In this document: positions 9,161 to 17,740 of the stretch, in pieces
Numbering within the stretch: position 1 is the stretch's first letter
Layout: every line of letters begins with the position of its first letter
Assembly (NCBI RefSeq): GCF_008386575.1
Contig: NZ_VUOA01000032.1
Location: 1 to 64,000, forward strand
Length of the DNA: 64,000 nucleotides
DNA from: Salinarimonas soli
Lineage (GTDB): Bacteria > Pseudomonadota > Alphaproteobacteria > Rhizobiales > Beijerinckiaceae
Direction: 5' to 3'
Made by a program: the position numbers and the translations under genes
The notes under the pieces: generated by a model
What the model saw: the letters and a program-made list of their open reading frames with translations, nothing else
Databases searched by the model: none
What the model was told of the DNA's origin: nothing

Positions 9161-9973
9161 GTGGCCAAGAAGAAGCGCGGCGCGCATGGCGGTCACGGCT
9201 GGTTCGTGACCTTCGCCGATCTCATGGCGCTCCTCATGAGCTTCTTCGTCATGGTGGCGGCCTACTCGACGCAGGACCAGAAGAAGCTCCAGCTCGTGGC
9301 GGGCTCCATGCGCGACGCCTTCGGGACGCTGAAGGAGTCGCGCTTCTCGGGCATCATCGAGAAGGACGGCGTCCCCACGAAGTCGCACCTCCACAACGCC
9401 AAGGACGTGCCCCCGGAGGAGGCCTCCGACCACACCACCCCCAACGACCTCAAGCGCAAGGACGACGGGCTCGCGGTGGTGGCCTTCGACCGCGGCTTCG
9501 GGCTTGCCGCCGCCTCCCTGCGCCAGGCGCTGCAGGACATGCCCGAGATCGCCGAGCTGTCGAAGAACATCATCGTCGAGGAGACCCGGGTCGGGCTCGA
9601 CATCTCCATCGTCGACCAGGACGGCCGGGCCATGTTCCCCGACGGGGGGCTCTACCCCTACGACCGGACGCGGCGGGTCCTGGAGCGCCTCGCGCCCACC
9701 ATCCGCCGCATGCCCAACCGGGTCACGGTCACGGGCCACACCTCGGCGACGCGGCCGGGGCAGCGCGCCCTCGCCAATCCGTGGGAGCTCACGGGCGGCC
9801 GGGCCGCGACGGTACGCGAGATCCTCGCCTCCAGCGGCGTCCCCGACGACCGATTCGCCGCGATCACCGGCAAGGCGGACGTGGAGCCGCTCTTTCCCGA
9901 CAACCCCTATCTCGCCCCCAACCGGCGCGTCACCATCACGCTCCTCAAGGAAGCGCCGCCGCTGCCCCGCTGA
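9161..9973 (+). CDS. motB: Flagellar motor protein MotB (OmpA family)
   Basis: A 270-residue stator protein with one N-terminal transmembrane helix holding the family's ion-binding Asp in VTFADLMALLMSFFVMV. A C-terminal OmpA-like peptidoglycan-binding domain follows (FPDGGLYPYDRTRRVLERLA, then VTGHTSATRP and NRRVTITL). Start codon is GTG with a Lys-rich start (MAKKKRG). It works with MotA as the stator anchor. Only these two motility genes are in the window. Confidence 0.9.
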   Translation: MAKKKRGAHGGHGWFVTFADLMALLMSFFVMVAAYSTQDQKKLQLVAGSMRDAFGTLKESRFSGIIEKDGVPTKSHLHNAKDVPPEEASDHTTPNDLKRKDDGLAVVAFDRGFGLAAASLRQALQDMPEIAELSKNIIVEETRVGLDISIVDQDGRAMFPDGGLYPYDRTRRVLERLAPTIRRMPNRVTVTGHTSATRPGQRALANPWELTGGRAATVREILASSGVPDDRFAAITGKADVEPLFPDNPYLAPNRRVTITLLKEAPPLPR

Positions 9974-9979
9974 GCGCGC

Positions 9980-11029
9980 TCAGTAGAGAGGCGGGAGCCG
10001 CAACCCTGGAATGGGCAGAGGTCCGAGGAGTACCCGCCCGTTCTCGAAGCGAAGCGGCGGCAGCGGCTGGAGGCCCGGGCCGCTCTCGGCTTGACGCGGC
10101 GGCTCGCGCCGTCCCGCGAGCGCCCCCAGAAGACCGGCCGCAAGCCCCGCGCGGCCCTCGCCCATGAAGCGGCGCAGCACCGCCTCCAGCCCCTGCGCCG
10201 CGCCCTCGAGCCGGCCCTGCACGCGCCGCTCCTCGTCGAGGCCCAGCCGTCCGCGGGCCTCGAAGCGGCCGTTGCCCTTGGCAAGCTTCAGGAGAACCAC
10301 GTCGAGCGCGCCGCCGGCCTCGCGCCAGCGCTCGACCTCCTGCGGCAGGGACTGGCCGCCGAGCCTCAGGCCATGGGTCGCCCGGGCCTGGAGCTCCAGG
10401 TTCGCGGGCTCCGGGGTGCCCAGGAACGCGTCGAGGGCGGGCACCGCGGCGCCCGCCGCGCGGGCCACCACGTCGACGGACTCGTCGGTCTGAGAGGGGC
10501 TTGGCCGCGCATAGACCTCCAGCCGTTCCGCCGCCGCCCGGATCGGTTCGGGGGTGGCGCCGGAGACCTGCATCTCGCCGCCATCCATGATCAAGGCGAG
10601 CTGCTGCAATCCCTCCCGGCTCGAGCGCACGCTCGATTCGAGCTGACGCCAGCGCACCTGCGTCGCGAGCCCGCCCTCGGTGACCTGGAGCGGCCCGTTC
10701 AGGCGCGCGATGACGTGGCGGGGCCGATAGATCTGGGCGACGGCCTGGAGCGCCCCGGCCTGGGCCGTGAGCGCCCCCTGGCGGAGGCTCACGCTCGCGC
10801 AATCGAGCTCGATGCGGAAGGGAAAGCCGCCGATGCCGCGGTCGGCGCAGGTCCATTGCCGCCCGGCGGCGGCCTCGCGCGCAAGCCACGCGTCGAGCCC
10901 GTCGACCGTGCGATCCTTGATCACGAACCAGGCCACGCACCAGGCCACGATCACCAGCCCGACGATCGTGAAGGGCGCGAAAAGCCAGAACCGGCTGCGG
11001 GGCCGCGAGGCCGGGGCGTCGTCGCTCAT
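9980..11029 (-). CDS. DUF2125 domain-containing membrane-anchored protein
   Basis: A protein of about 349 residues, conserved in Hyphomicrobiales as DUF2125. One N-terminal transmembrane segment (FWLFAPFTIVGLVIVAWCVAWFVI) is followed by a periplasmic domain with the family feature GIGGFPFRIELDC. The function is unknown; an envelope-associated lipid-binding or structural role is often guessed. I start it at the ATG five codons inside the longest frame because MSDDAPASRPRSRFW looks like the natural N-terminus. It is convergent with motB and divergent from the ChaC-like gene. Confidence 0.8.
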   Translation of the reverse strand: MSDDAPASRPRSRFWLFAPFTIVGLVIVAWCVAWFVIKDRTVDGLDAWLAREAAAGRQWTCADRGIGGFPFRIELDCASVSLRQGALTAQAGALQAVAQIYRPRHVIARLNGPLQVTEGGLATQVRWRQLESSVRSSREGLQQLALIMDGGEMQVSGATPEPIRAAAERLEVYARPSPSQTDESVDVVARAAGAAVPALDAFLGTPEPANLELQARATHGLRLGGQSLPQEVERWREAGGALDVVLLKLAKGNGRFEARGRLGLDEERRVQGRLEGAAQGLEAVLRRFMGEGRAGLAAGLLGALAGRREPPRQAESGPGLQPLPPLRFENGRVLLGPLPIPGLRLPPLY

Positions 11030-11124
11030 GCGGGGAACTCCCATTGTCGGACGTTCAACTACCTGCTAGCCGCAAAGTCCTGCAAGGCGGCGTTTTGACG
11101 GGCTTCCACGGGAACCGCGCGGCG

Positions 11125-11661
11125 ATGGATCAGGATCTCTGGGTGTTCGGCTACGGCTCGCTCATGTGGCGGCCGGGATTTCCCTACCGGGAGCGCCGGC
11201 TCGCCACCGTCACGGGGTACCACCGCGCCCTGTGCGTCCTCTCCCATGTCCACCGCGGGACGCCCGAGCGGCCGGGCCTGGTTCTCGGCCTCGCCGATGG
11301 CGGCACGTGCCGCGGCGTCGCCTTCCGGGTGGCGGCCCTCGACCGCGAGTCCACGATCGCCTATCTGCGCGAGCGCGAGCAGGTCACGGCCGTCTATCTG
11401 GAGATCGAGACGGACGCGGTTCTCGACGACGGGCGCGGGGTGCGGGCGCTCACCTACGCCGTGGACGTGTCCCACCCGCAATATGCGGGCGACCTCGATC
11501 ACGCGGCGCTCCTGCGTCATGTGCGCCAGGGCGTCGGCCGCTCGGGCGCCAACCCGGATTACGTGCGCTCGACCTACGAGCACCTCGTGGAGATCGGCGT
11601 GGCCGACCCGGTGCTCGAGCGGCTCGTGCGCGATCTCGCCGAGCCCGCCCTTGAGCGCTGA
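11125..11661 (+). CDS. ChaC-like gamma-glutamylcyclotransferase
   Basis: A 178-residue protein of the ChaC/GGCT family, which cleaves glutathione or gamma-glutamyl dipeptides to 5-oxoproline. The family start motif VFGYGSLMW lies at residues 7-15. It is followed by RRLATVTGYHRALCVLS, a region ending in EREQVTAVYLEIE that holds the expected catalytic Glu, and the C-terminal NPDYVRSTYEHLVEIG. The ATG at 11125 puts the motif at the usual distance from the N-terminus; the open frame extends 27 codons upstream through non-homologous sequence. Confidence 0.9.
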   Translation: MDQDLWVFGYGSLMWRPGFPYRERRLATVTGYHRALCVLSHVHRGTPERPGLVLGLADGGTCRGVAFRVAALDRESTIAYLREREQVTAVYLEIETDAVLDDGRGVRALTYAVDVSHPQYAGDLDHAALLRHVRQGVGRSGANPDYVRSTYEHLVEIGVADPVLERLVRDLAEPALER

Positions 11662-11693
11662 GCGGCGCCTGTGATGTTGGCCCGTGATCTGGT

Positions 11694-11830
11694 CCCACCC
11701 TCCTGCCGCGTCCTGAGGCGCGAGCGGAGCGAGCCTCCAAAGGCGACCCAGGGCTCTCCGGACGGCTCACGAGCGTCGTGCGTGCTTCGGGACGGCCTGC
11801 CACGCAGTCCTCCTCAGCATGAGGGGGTGG
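11694..11830 (+). repeat. Dispersed palindromic repeat, family A, copy 1
   Basis: About 137 bases beginning CCCACCCTCCTGCCGCGTC and ending CTCAGCATGAGGGGGTGG. The outer parts are inverted relative to each other (CCTGAGG... / ...CCTCAGCATGAGG), and an internal TCTCCGGACGGCT block is shared with other copies at 12,584, 21,624 and 26,902. It lies between converging genes. No coding potential. Such elements are common in Hyphomicrobiales intergenic regions. Confidence 0.7.
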
Positions 11831-11857
11831 AGGGAGCGGCCATCCCGCGCCGGGTGT

Positions 11858-12076
11858 TCAGGCGATGATGTCGGGGGTGAGCCTGTCGTTGACGATGGCG
11901 ATTCGGTCGCGCAGGACGAGCTTGCGCTTCTTCAGCCGCTGGATCTGGAGCTGATCGCCGGCGACCATGTGCTCCAGGGCCTCGATCGCCATGTCGAGAT
12001 CCCGATGTTCCTGCTGCAGGCGAGCGAGCTCGGCTTCGAGCTCCATGGTCTCGTCGGTCGTCCCGTCCACGCTCAT
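11858..12076 (-). CDS. YdcH/DUF465 family small helical protein
   Basis: A 72-residue, highly charged alpha-helical peptide of the YdcH (DUF465) family. The diagnostic feature is ELARLQQEHRDLDMAIEAL followed by LQIQRLKKRKLVLRDRIA, a two-helix hairpin with heptad-like spacing. The function is unknown. A second member of the same family is encoded on the opposite strand 240 bases away, so the two are a divergent pair. Confidence 0.88.
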   Translation of the reverse strand: MSVDGTTDETMELEAELARLQQEHRDLDMAIEALEHMVAGDQLQIQRLKKRKLVLRDRIAIVNDRLTPDIIA

Positions 12077-12315
12077 GATCGTCCTGCTGCGGGCCTCTTC
12101 GAGGGCATCGAGGCGCCCCGAACTATGCTCCGGGGCGCCAGCGAGGGCAAGCCGTCAGGCCCCGGTCCAGAGGCCGTCCGCCGGGGGCTCCACAGGCGAG
12201 AGAAACCGGCCGAGGCTTGGCGCTGTATGTCGCAGCGCAGCAACAATCGGCTTCGACTTGCGCCAGATTTTGTGACAGTCTTTCCGGGTCGGGACAATCG
12301 ACAGGAGGAGCCGAC

Positions 12316-12510
12316 ATGTCGCTGCAAAGCCATCTGGCTGAGTTGGAGCGTAAGCATCAGGCGCTCGAGCGTGAAATTCAAAGCGCCTTGGTCCATCCGT
12401 CCGCGGACGACCTGCAAGTCCTTGAACTCAAGCGAAGAAAGCTGCAGCTGAAGGACGAGATCATGCGATTGCGCCATGCCTCGCTGAACGCCTCGCCCAC
12501 CATCCACTAG
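12316..12510 (+). CDS. YdcH/DUF465 family small protein, second copy
   Basis: A 64-residue peptide with the YdcH pattern: SHLAELERKHQALEREIQ, then LQVLELKRRKLQLKDEIMRL. The ATG at 12316 is picked over an upstream in-frame ATG because it has a strong Shine-Dalgarno sequence (CAGGAGGAG) 6 bases upstream and gives the family length. It is divergent from the other YdcH gene at 11,858. Confidence 0.88.
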   Translation: MSLQSHLAELERKHQALEREIQSALVHPSADDLQVLELKRRKLQLKDEIMRLRHASLNASPTIH

Positions 12511-12583
12511 ACCATCCCATCCATCCGTTGCGTCGCTGCCGCCTCGGGCCTCCGGGGCGGCAGTGCCGTTTTCGGGGGGACCA

Positions 12584-12715
12584 CACCCCTCTCATGCTGA
12601 GGCGCGAAGCGAAGCAGAGCCACAAAGCACGCAGGACGCTGCCACAGCCGTCCGGAGAACCCTGGAGCGCCCTTCGAGGCCCGCTGACGCGGGCACCTCA
12701 GGACGGGGGGAGGGG
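12584..12715 (-). repeat. Dispersed palindromic repeat, family A, copy 2 (inverted)
   Basis: The same element as at 11,694 and 26,902, in the opposite orientation: it begins CACCCCTCTCATGCTGAGG and ends GGGCACCTCAGGACGG, with AGCCGTCCGGAGAACCCTGG inside. It lies between the YdcH gene and the convergent acyl-CoA synthetase gene. Confidence 0.7.
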
Positions 12716-12727
12716 CCGGAAAACCCC

Positions 12728-14356
12728 TCACAGCTCCCGCGCCATCTCCCGCAGGCGGAATTTCTGGATCTTGCCCGTGGAGGTCTTCGGCAGCTCGACG
12801 AAGACCACGGTGCGGGGCACCTTGTAGCCCGCGAGGTTCGCCCGGCACCAGGCGATCAGGTCCTCCGCCGTGGCGCTCGCGCCGGGCCGCAGCTCCACGA
12901 AGGCGCAGGGCGTCTCGCCCCATTTCTCGTCGGGCCGCGCCACCACGGCGGCGGCGGCCACCGCCGGGTGCTTGTAGAGCGCGTCCTCCACCTCGATGGA
13001 GGAGATGTTCTCGCCCCCTGAGATGATGATGTCCTTGGAGCGATCTTTCAGCTGAACGTAGCCGTCGGGGTGGCGCACGCCGAGGTCGCCGGAATGGAAC
13101 CAGCCGCCCGCGAAGGCCTTGGCGGTGGCGGCGGGGTTCTTGAGGTAGCCCTTCATCACCACGTTGCCGCGAAACATCACCTCGCCGAGGGTCCGGCCGT
13201 CCGCCGGCGCGGGCGCCATGGTCTCGGGGTCGAGCACGTCGAGGGCCTCCAGCACCGGATAGCGCACGCCCTGGCGGGCTTTGAGCGCCGCCTGCTCGGA
13301 CGGCGGGAGGGCGTCCCACTCGTCGTGCCACTCGTTGACCACCGCCGGGCCGTAGACCTCGGTGAGGCCGTAGAGGTGGGTCACGTCGAAGCCCGCCTCG
13401 CGCATGGCGGCGAGCACCGCCTCGGGGGGCGGGGCGGCGGCGGTGAAGAACGCCACCCCCTGGTCGAAGGCGCGGCGCTCGTCGTCGGGGGCGTTGAGCA
13501 GCGCCGACATGACGATCGGCGCGCCGCACAGATGCGTGACCCCGTGATCGGCGATGGCGTCGTACATCGCCTTCGCCCGCACCTGCCGCAGGCAGACATG
13601 GGTGCCCGCGACGATCGAGATCGTCCAGGGAAAGCACCAGCCGTTGCAGTGGAACATCGGCAGGGTCCACAGATAGACCGGGTGCCGGCCCAAGGCCCCC
13701 GTCACCACGTTGCCCATGGCGAGGAGATACGCGCCGCGATGGTGGTAGACGACGCCCTTCGGGTCGCCCGTGGTGCCGGACGTGTAGTTGAGGGCGATGG
13801 CGTCCCATTCGTCGCCGGGCGCCGCCCGCGCGAAATCCGGGTCGCCCGTGGCGAGGAACGCCTCGTAATCCATCTCGCCGAGGCGCTCGCCGGGCCCGGA
13901 GAACTCCGGATCGTCGTAGTCGATGACGAGGGGCTTCACGCCGGCCGCCGCGAGGGCGGGCCCGATCACCTTCGAGAACTCCCGGTCGGTGACGAGCACC
14001 TTGGCCTCGCCGTGGTCGAGGCAGAAAGCGATGACGGCGGCGTCGAGGCGGGTGTTGAGGGTGTTGAGCACAGCCCCCGTCATCGGCACCCCGTAATGGC
14101 ACTCCAGCATGGCGGGGGTGTTGGGCAGCATCACCGCTACCGTGTCGCCCCGCCCGATGCCGCGCCTGGCGAGCGCCGAGGCGAGGCGCCGGGAGCGCTC
14201 GTGGAACTCGCGGTAGGAGCGCCGGAGCCGGCCGTGGACGATGGCGGTCCGCTCGGGGAACACCGCCGCCGCCCGCTCCAGGAAGGAGAGCGGGGTCAGG
14301 GGCTGGTGGTTGGCGGGATTGCGATCGAGGTCGACGTCGAACGGAGAAGGCGTCAT
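12728..14356 (-). CDS. Acyl-CoA synthetase (AMP-forming, medium/long-chain or DmdB-like)
   Basis: A 542-residue member of the ANL adenylating family, which activates a carboxylic acid to its CoA thioester through an acyl-AMP. The P-loop-like motif is YTSGTTGDPKGVVYHH near residue 185. Later blocks include LYGLTEVYGPAVV, the hinge region SGDLGVRHPDGYVQLKDRSK and the C-terminal lysine motif PKTSTGKIQKFRLRE. The N-terminus (PLTPLSFLERAAAVFPERTA) and length fit the DmdB/AlkK subgroup, but the acyl substrate cannot be read from sequence. The gene stands alone, convergent with the YdcH gene. Confidence 0.9.
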   Translation of the reverse strand: MTPSPFDVDLDRNPANHQPLTPLSFLERAAAVFPERTAIVHGRLRRSYREFHERSRRLASALARRGIGRGDTVAVMLPNTPAMLECHYGVPMTGAVLNTLNTRLDAAVIAFCLDHGEAKVLVTDREFSKVIGPALAAAGVKPLVIDYDDPEFSGPGERLGEMDYEAFLATGDPDFARAAPGDEWDAIALNYTSGTTGDPKGVVYHHRGAYLLAMGNVVTGALGRHPVYLWTLPMFHCNGWCFPWTISIVAGTHVCLRQVRAKAMYDAIADHGVTHLCGAPIVMSALLNAPDDERRAFDQGVAFFTAAAPPPEAVLAAMREAGFDVTHLYGLTEVYGPAVVNEWHDEWDALPPSEQAALKARQGVRYPVLEALDVLDPETMAPAPADGRTLGEVMFRGNVVMKGYLKNPAATAKAFAGGWFHSGDLGVRHPDGYVQLKDRSKDIIISGGENISSIEVEDALYKHPAVAAAAVVARPDEKWGETPCAFVELRPGASATAEDLIAWCRANLAGYKVPRTVVFVELPKTSTGKIQKFRLREMAREL

Positions 14357-14416
14357 CGGGTCCCCCGGGGCTCTGCCGGCTGTTGCCGCCGAGTTAACGG
14401 GACGGGCGCCCCCGAA

Positions 14417-14674
14417 TCAACCGGCCGACGGGCTGGGCTCGTCCCGGAAATAGGGCTCCACCTTGCCCTTGAACTTCAGGGTCATCGGGTTGCCGAAGCG
14501 GTCCTTCGCCTTGCCGGCCGCGACGCGGATCCAGCCCTCGCTCACGCAATATTCGTCCACGTTGGTCTTTTCCGCGCCGTTGAAGCGGATGCCGATGCCG
14601 CGCTCCAGGAGGGCGGGGTCATGGAAGGGGCTGTTGGGGTCGTTCGAGAGGCGGTCGGGCGGGGTGTCGGTCAT
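14417..14674 (-). CDS. DUF3297 family protein
   Basis: An 85-residue small protein with the DUF3297 signature: PPDRLSNDPNSPFHDPALLE, then RGIGIRFNGAEKTNVDEYC and VAAGKAKDRFGNP..KFKGKVEPYF. Function unknown. The ATG at 14674 is chosen because family members start with a short MTDTPPDRL-like leader; the frame is open 20 codons further upstream. It is the last recognisable backbone gene before an AT-richer insert. Confidence 0.85.
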   Translation of the reverse strand: MTDTPPDRLSNDPNSPFHDPALLERGIGIRFNGAEKTNVDEYCVSEGWIRVAAGKAKDRFGNPMTLKFKGKVEPYFRDEPSPSAG

Positions 14675-14860
14675 CGGACGGATCCTTGGATGGGCTTTGC
14701 GCCGAGGCATAAACGCGAACGGGCCGGGGCACAAACGCGGTATTAAGTAGCAAACGCACCGATTAGAGCGGAGCGAACAAACGGTAGACGCGGCCCCTTT
14801 TTTAGTGCGGAGCGCTCCGCTCTTGCTTGCGGCTCAGAGCGGGCGGTGGTAGACAGTCTC

Positions 14861-15541
14861 ATGAGCAACCCGCTGGAAACGGCATTGAACGCCACTCGCA
14901 TCATCCTCGATACCATCGATCAACGGGATCGGGTGTTAGAGGAGCGAGAGCGCATACTGCATGATGAGCTGACTGGTATCGCTAATGAGCGGCGCAGCTT
15001 GGCGGCCGACAAAGATACGCTCATCAAAGCCGAGGCTATTCGGGCGCGCTTCCTTCCGGGCGTGATGTTCCCTGTGCCCCCTACAGTCCGGCGCTCTGAG
15101 GAAGCCAATAGCGCGTACACTGATGCTGTTAGGGTCCAATCTCGTGCACGCGTCGGCAACAAGCGCTACGCCATGCTGGCCACTCTTCGGGACGTTGGCA
15201 GCTTAACTCTGACTGAGTTGGCAATTAGGACAAAGTTAAGCGCCGGTCGGGTGCGCGAGCAGATGCGGGCAGACTCGCCAGTTTACGTGCGCTTTGGCGC
15301 TTTTGGCGGTCATGAGGCAGTCACCCTCACCGAAGAGGGGCACAGCCTTCTTGAACGCTTTGAGAAATACCGTCGTGAAGCCGACAAGCCTCTTCCGAGC
15401 CTGACGGCGGGGGAGGACGGGTCCGACGATGAGGAGATTGACCCTGCACACTCAAGGTCAGACGAGGCCGGTGTGCAGGGTCAGGGCAGCGCGCCCGTGA
15501 AGCCGAGCGAGGAGGTGGGACATGAGAAGATAAACCTTTAA
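14861..15541 (+). CDS. Hypothetical protein, coiled coil plus winged-helix-like region
   Basis: A 226-residue protein I do not recognise. Residues about 15-60 are strongly charged and heptad-like (RVLEERERILHDELTGIANE), consistent with a coiled coil. Residues about 105-170 read like a winged helix (MLATLRDVGSLTLTELAIRT, then AGRVREQMRADSPVYVRFG and VTLTEEGHSLLERFEKY). The C-terminal 50 residues are acidic and low complexity. Base composition is visibly less GC-rich than the neighbours and the gene sits in a cluster of orphans. A DNA-binding role is an inference. Confidence 0.6.
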   Translation: MSNPLETALNATRIILDTIDQRDRVLEERERILHDELTGIANERRSLAADKDTLIKAEAIRARFLPGVMFPVPPTVRRSEEANSAYTDAVRVQSRARVGNKRYAMLATLRDVGSLTLTELAIRTKLSAGRVREQMRADSPVYVRFGAFGGHEAVTLTEEGHSLLERFEKYRREADKPLPSLTAGEDGSDDEEIDPAHSRSDEAGVQGQGSAPVKPSEEVGHEKINL

Positions 15542-15689
15542 GGTTCGAGGTCAGTGGTTGCGCTCGCGACGCTTCCGCTGGCTTCGGCCTTCGGGCTAGA
15601 GCCGGTGCTGGGCGGAGTTTTCCATCCGTCCGAGGGCCCGACTCCCTCCTAGTCCACTAACCTCATATAGCAGACCGGCGAATCACGGT

Positions 15690-15928
15690 CTAGTCTGCCG
15701 ACTTTTGCGTCGTAGTGACAAAGACCTGTAATGCGACCGCGTCATCAACGAACCTGACCCCATGAGCCTCAAGGGCAGCTCTACTGCTGTTAAATTGTTG
15801 GCGATCGGGCTCCATCGCCCTTTCTCGTGCTCCCGCGCCGTCGAAAGCGACACGCGCGCGGCGTCGGCTGGCTTTTGCTGCTCCCAATCTAACCAACCCC
15901 GAGCAGCACGGCACTGTTCCGGTGTCAT
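15690..15928 (-). pseudogene. Frameshifted XRE-type HTH regulator
   Basis: The N-terminal part (MTPEQCRAARGWLDWEQQKP, then AARVSLSTAREHEKGRWSPIANN) is the start of a familiar short HTH family of about 75 residues. After NNLTAV the family C-terminus (RAALEAHGVRFVDDAVALQVF) continues in another frame. The total span of 239 bases is one short of a multiple of three, so a single-base deletion near 15,775-15,785 explains it. The DNA-binding N-terminus could still be made, but the product would end in unrelated sequence. Confidence 0.7.
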
Positions 15929-16005
15929 GTCGGATACAGGCTAAAGCGAAGCGGGGTGCGCAGCCCAAGAATGCAGGCGGGCTTGCGGGTGTGGCAAGCG
16001 CCCGG

Positions 16006-16485
16006 CTAAACTTCGTCATCATCTCTGTTTGCAGGTGTAGCGTTACGATTAAACAGGCGCATAGTCCAGCTCAGATCTTGCGGCTTTCCCGTAAAGATCG
16101 TAGCAACAACTGCCGCAGTAGCAGCGCATGCAAGAAAGAATGCGATCCCAGCCCAAAAGCCAGAATGAATAATTACTGCCGCTGAGCAGACTAAGGTAAC
16201 ACAGCAAATCGCAGCGGCTGCTATGGCTCCCGTCTTATATCGGCGTGTTTCTTGATCCATCGACAACGATGTTGCGTGGATTATCTGACTAGCGATATCT
16301 GGGCTATGCCGAGAAATTCTCTCTAAAGCGGACAAGTTGGATGGATGAATGTTTAGAGTGTCAATATTAACCTGTGCAGTTAAGCTGCCCGGCAAGACAG
16401 GCGGTACGAATGTAGCGCTTCCCTCCCCCTCAACAGGTGCCGGAAGGGGAGCTTGAGGCTGAGACTCACTTTCTGCCATCCTCAA
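16006..16485 (-). CDS. Small membrane protein, DUF2335-like
   Basis: A 159-residue protein with a soluble N-terminal half and two hydrophobic segments near residues 87-130 (IAAAAICCVTLVCSAAVI and GIAFFLACAATAAVVATIF). The stretch ALERISRHSPDIASQIIHAT followed by a basic segment and two membrane helices resembles DUF2335 proteins. That similarity is by eye and tentative. It overlaps the 3' end of the upstream gene by 20 bases, which suggests co-expression. An alternative ATG two codons in is possible. Confidence 0.5.
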   Translation of the reverse strand: MRMAESESQPQAPLPAPVEGEGSATFVPPVLPGSLTAQVNIDTLNIHPSNLSALERISRHSPDIASQIIHATSLSMDQETRRYKTGAIAAAAICCVTLVCSAAVIIHSGFWAGIAFFLACAATAAVVATIFTGKPQDLSWTMRLFNRNATPANRDDDEV

Positions 16486-16924
16486 TCGCCCGAGCTATGC
16501 TTCCATTCAGATTTATAATTTTGACAAGAGCGCGGTCAAATTGCTTCGCTCTCTCCGCCTCAGTCTGGCGTAGAATGCTTACAGCGCGCCAGAGCGCCTT
16601 CAGCGAGATCACATCTATCGCTGCTACCCGAGCTGGATCCGGCCTCGAGATCGCAACATTAACATCTAGAGTTTCGGATGAGGATGACCCTGCCTCATCC
16701 GAAACCCGTGGCTCATCATCTGACAGCAGCATGTTCCTCGCCATGGTCGCCACCATAGCCACGTTATGTGTCATAGACACGTCCTGTACCATATTAGGCT
16801 TAATGACAGACTGGCAAGCGCGGCAAAGGGCTTGGCGAGAGCGAAAGCCGTGAGAGTCAAGCCCCAAATCTAATTGTCCAACGAAAACATATGGTTGAAA
16901 GTTGCGTCCTAGTGACGCTGCCAC
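16466..16924 (-). CDS. Hypothetical orphan protein
   Basis: A 152-residue protein with no family I recognise. It has two Cys in RQALCRACQS near residue 35, a Ser/Glu/Asp-rich low-complexity stretch around residues 67-85 and a helical C-terminus (ALWRAVSILRQTEAERAKQF). The start may be a later Met (for example at MVQDVSMTHN). It overlaps the following membrane-protein gene. It belongs to the AT-richer insert, so recent acquisition is likely. Confidence 0.5.
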   Translation of the reverse strand: MAASLGRNFQPYVFVGQLDLGLDSHGFRSRQALCRACQSVIKPNMVQDVSMTHNVAMVATMARNMLLSDDEPRVSDEAGSSSSETLDVNVAISRPDPARVAAIDVISLKALWRAVSILRQTEAERAKQFDRALVKIINLNGSIARAIEDGRK

Positions 16925-17069
16925 TACCCCTTCCGAGCCCGGCTGACAGGCGGCTCCCGACCTAAGGTGAGTCTGCTACCTAGTACCCCGCAAACATGAC
17001 GCCTCGTCGTCTCGCGGTCCCCGACCAGCATGTTATGAGGGGCCTGCAACCGAAACCCCGAGCTCCCCG

Positions 17070-17732
17070 ATGGCCCTCACGATCTACGGCGTCCTGCGCT
17101 CCCGCGCCTCCCGCAACGTCTGGCTCGCCAACGAGCTCGGCATCGCCTTCGAGCAGGTGCCCGTCATCCAGGCCTATCGCCTGGCCGACCCCGCTGCCCC
17201 CGACGCGCCCCTCAACACCGCCTCGCCCGCCTTCCTGGCGGTCAACCCGAACGGGCTCATCCCGACCCTGGACGACGACGGCCTCGTCCTGAACGAGTCG
17301 CTCGCCATCAACCTCTACCTCGCCAAGAAGCATGGCGGCCCGCTGGCGCCCGGCACCATCGCCGAGGACGCGCTCATGACCCAGTGGACCCTGTGGGCCG
17401 CGACCGAATGCGAGCCCCACACGATCCAGATCCTCTATCACCGGCTCGGCAACCCGCGCGGGCCGATGAACCCCGCCGTGGCGGACGCCGCGATCGTGGC
17501 GCTGCGCCGTCCCTTCGGCGTGCTGGAGGCGGCCCTCTCGGGGGGAGGCGGCTTCGTGGTCGGCGGGCGCTTCACGGTGGCGGACATCAACCTCGCCGAG
17601 GTGCTGCGCTACGCCCAGGCCGCGCCGGAGCTCTTCGCCGAGTTCCCCGCCGTCAAGGCCTGGATCGAGGCCTGCCAGGGGCGGCCCGCCTACAAGGCCA
17701 TGATGACCGCCCGCAACGCCGAGCCCGCGTGA
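17070..17732 (+). CDS. Glutathione S-transferase family protein
   Basis: A 220-residue GST. The thioredoxin-like N-terminal domain starts TIYGVLRSRASRNVWLANEL, where the Ser/Arg residues near position 10-13 are the expected glutathione-activating site. It has the cis-Pro loop NPNGLIPTLDDDGLVLNESLAI. The C-terminal helical domain carries the N-capping motif FTVADINLAEVL. It is followed 8 bases later by an OYE-type reductase gene, so the two may act together on electrophiles; the substrate is unknown. Confidence 0.9.
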   Translation: MALTIYGVLRSRASRNVWLANELGIAFEQVPVIQAYRLADPAAPDAPLNTASPAFLAVNPNGLIPTLDDDGLVLNESLAINLYLAKKHGGPLAPGTIAEDALMTQWTLWAATECEPHTIQILYHRLGNPRGPMNPAVADAAIVALRRPFGVLEAALSGGGGFVVGGRFTVADINLAEVLRYAQAAPELFAEFPAVKAWIEACQGRPAYKAMMTARNAEPA

Positions 17733-17740
17733 GGCCCGGC

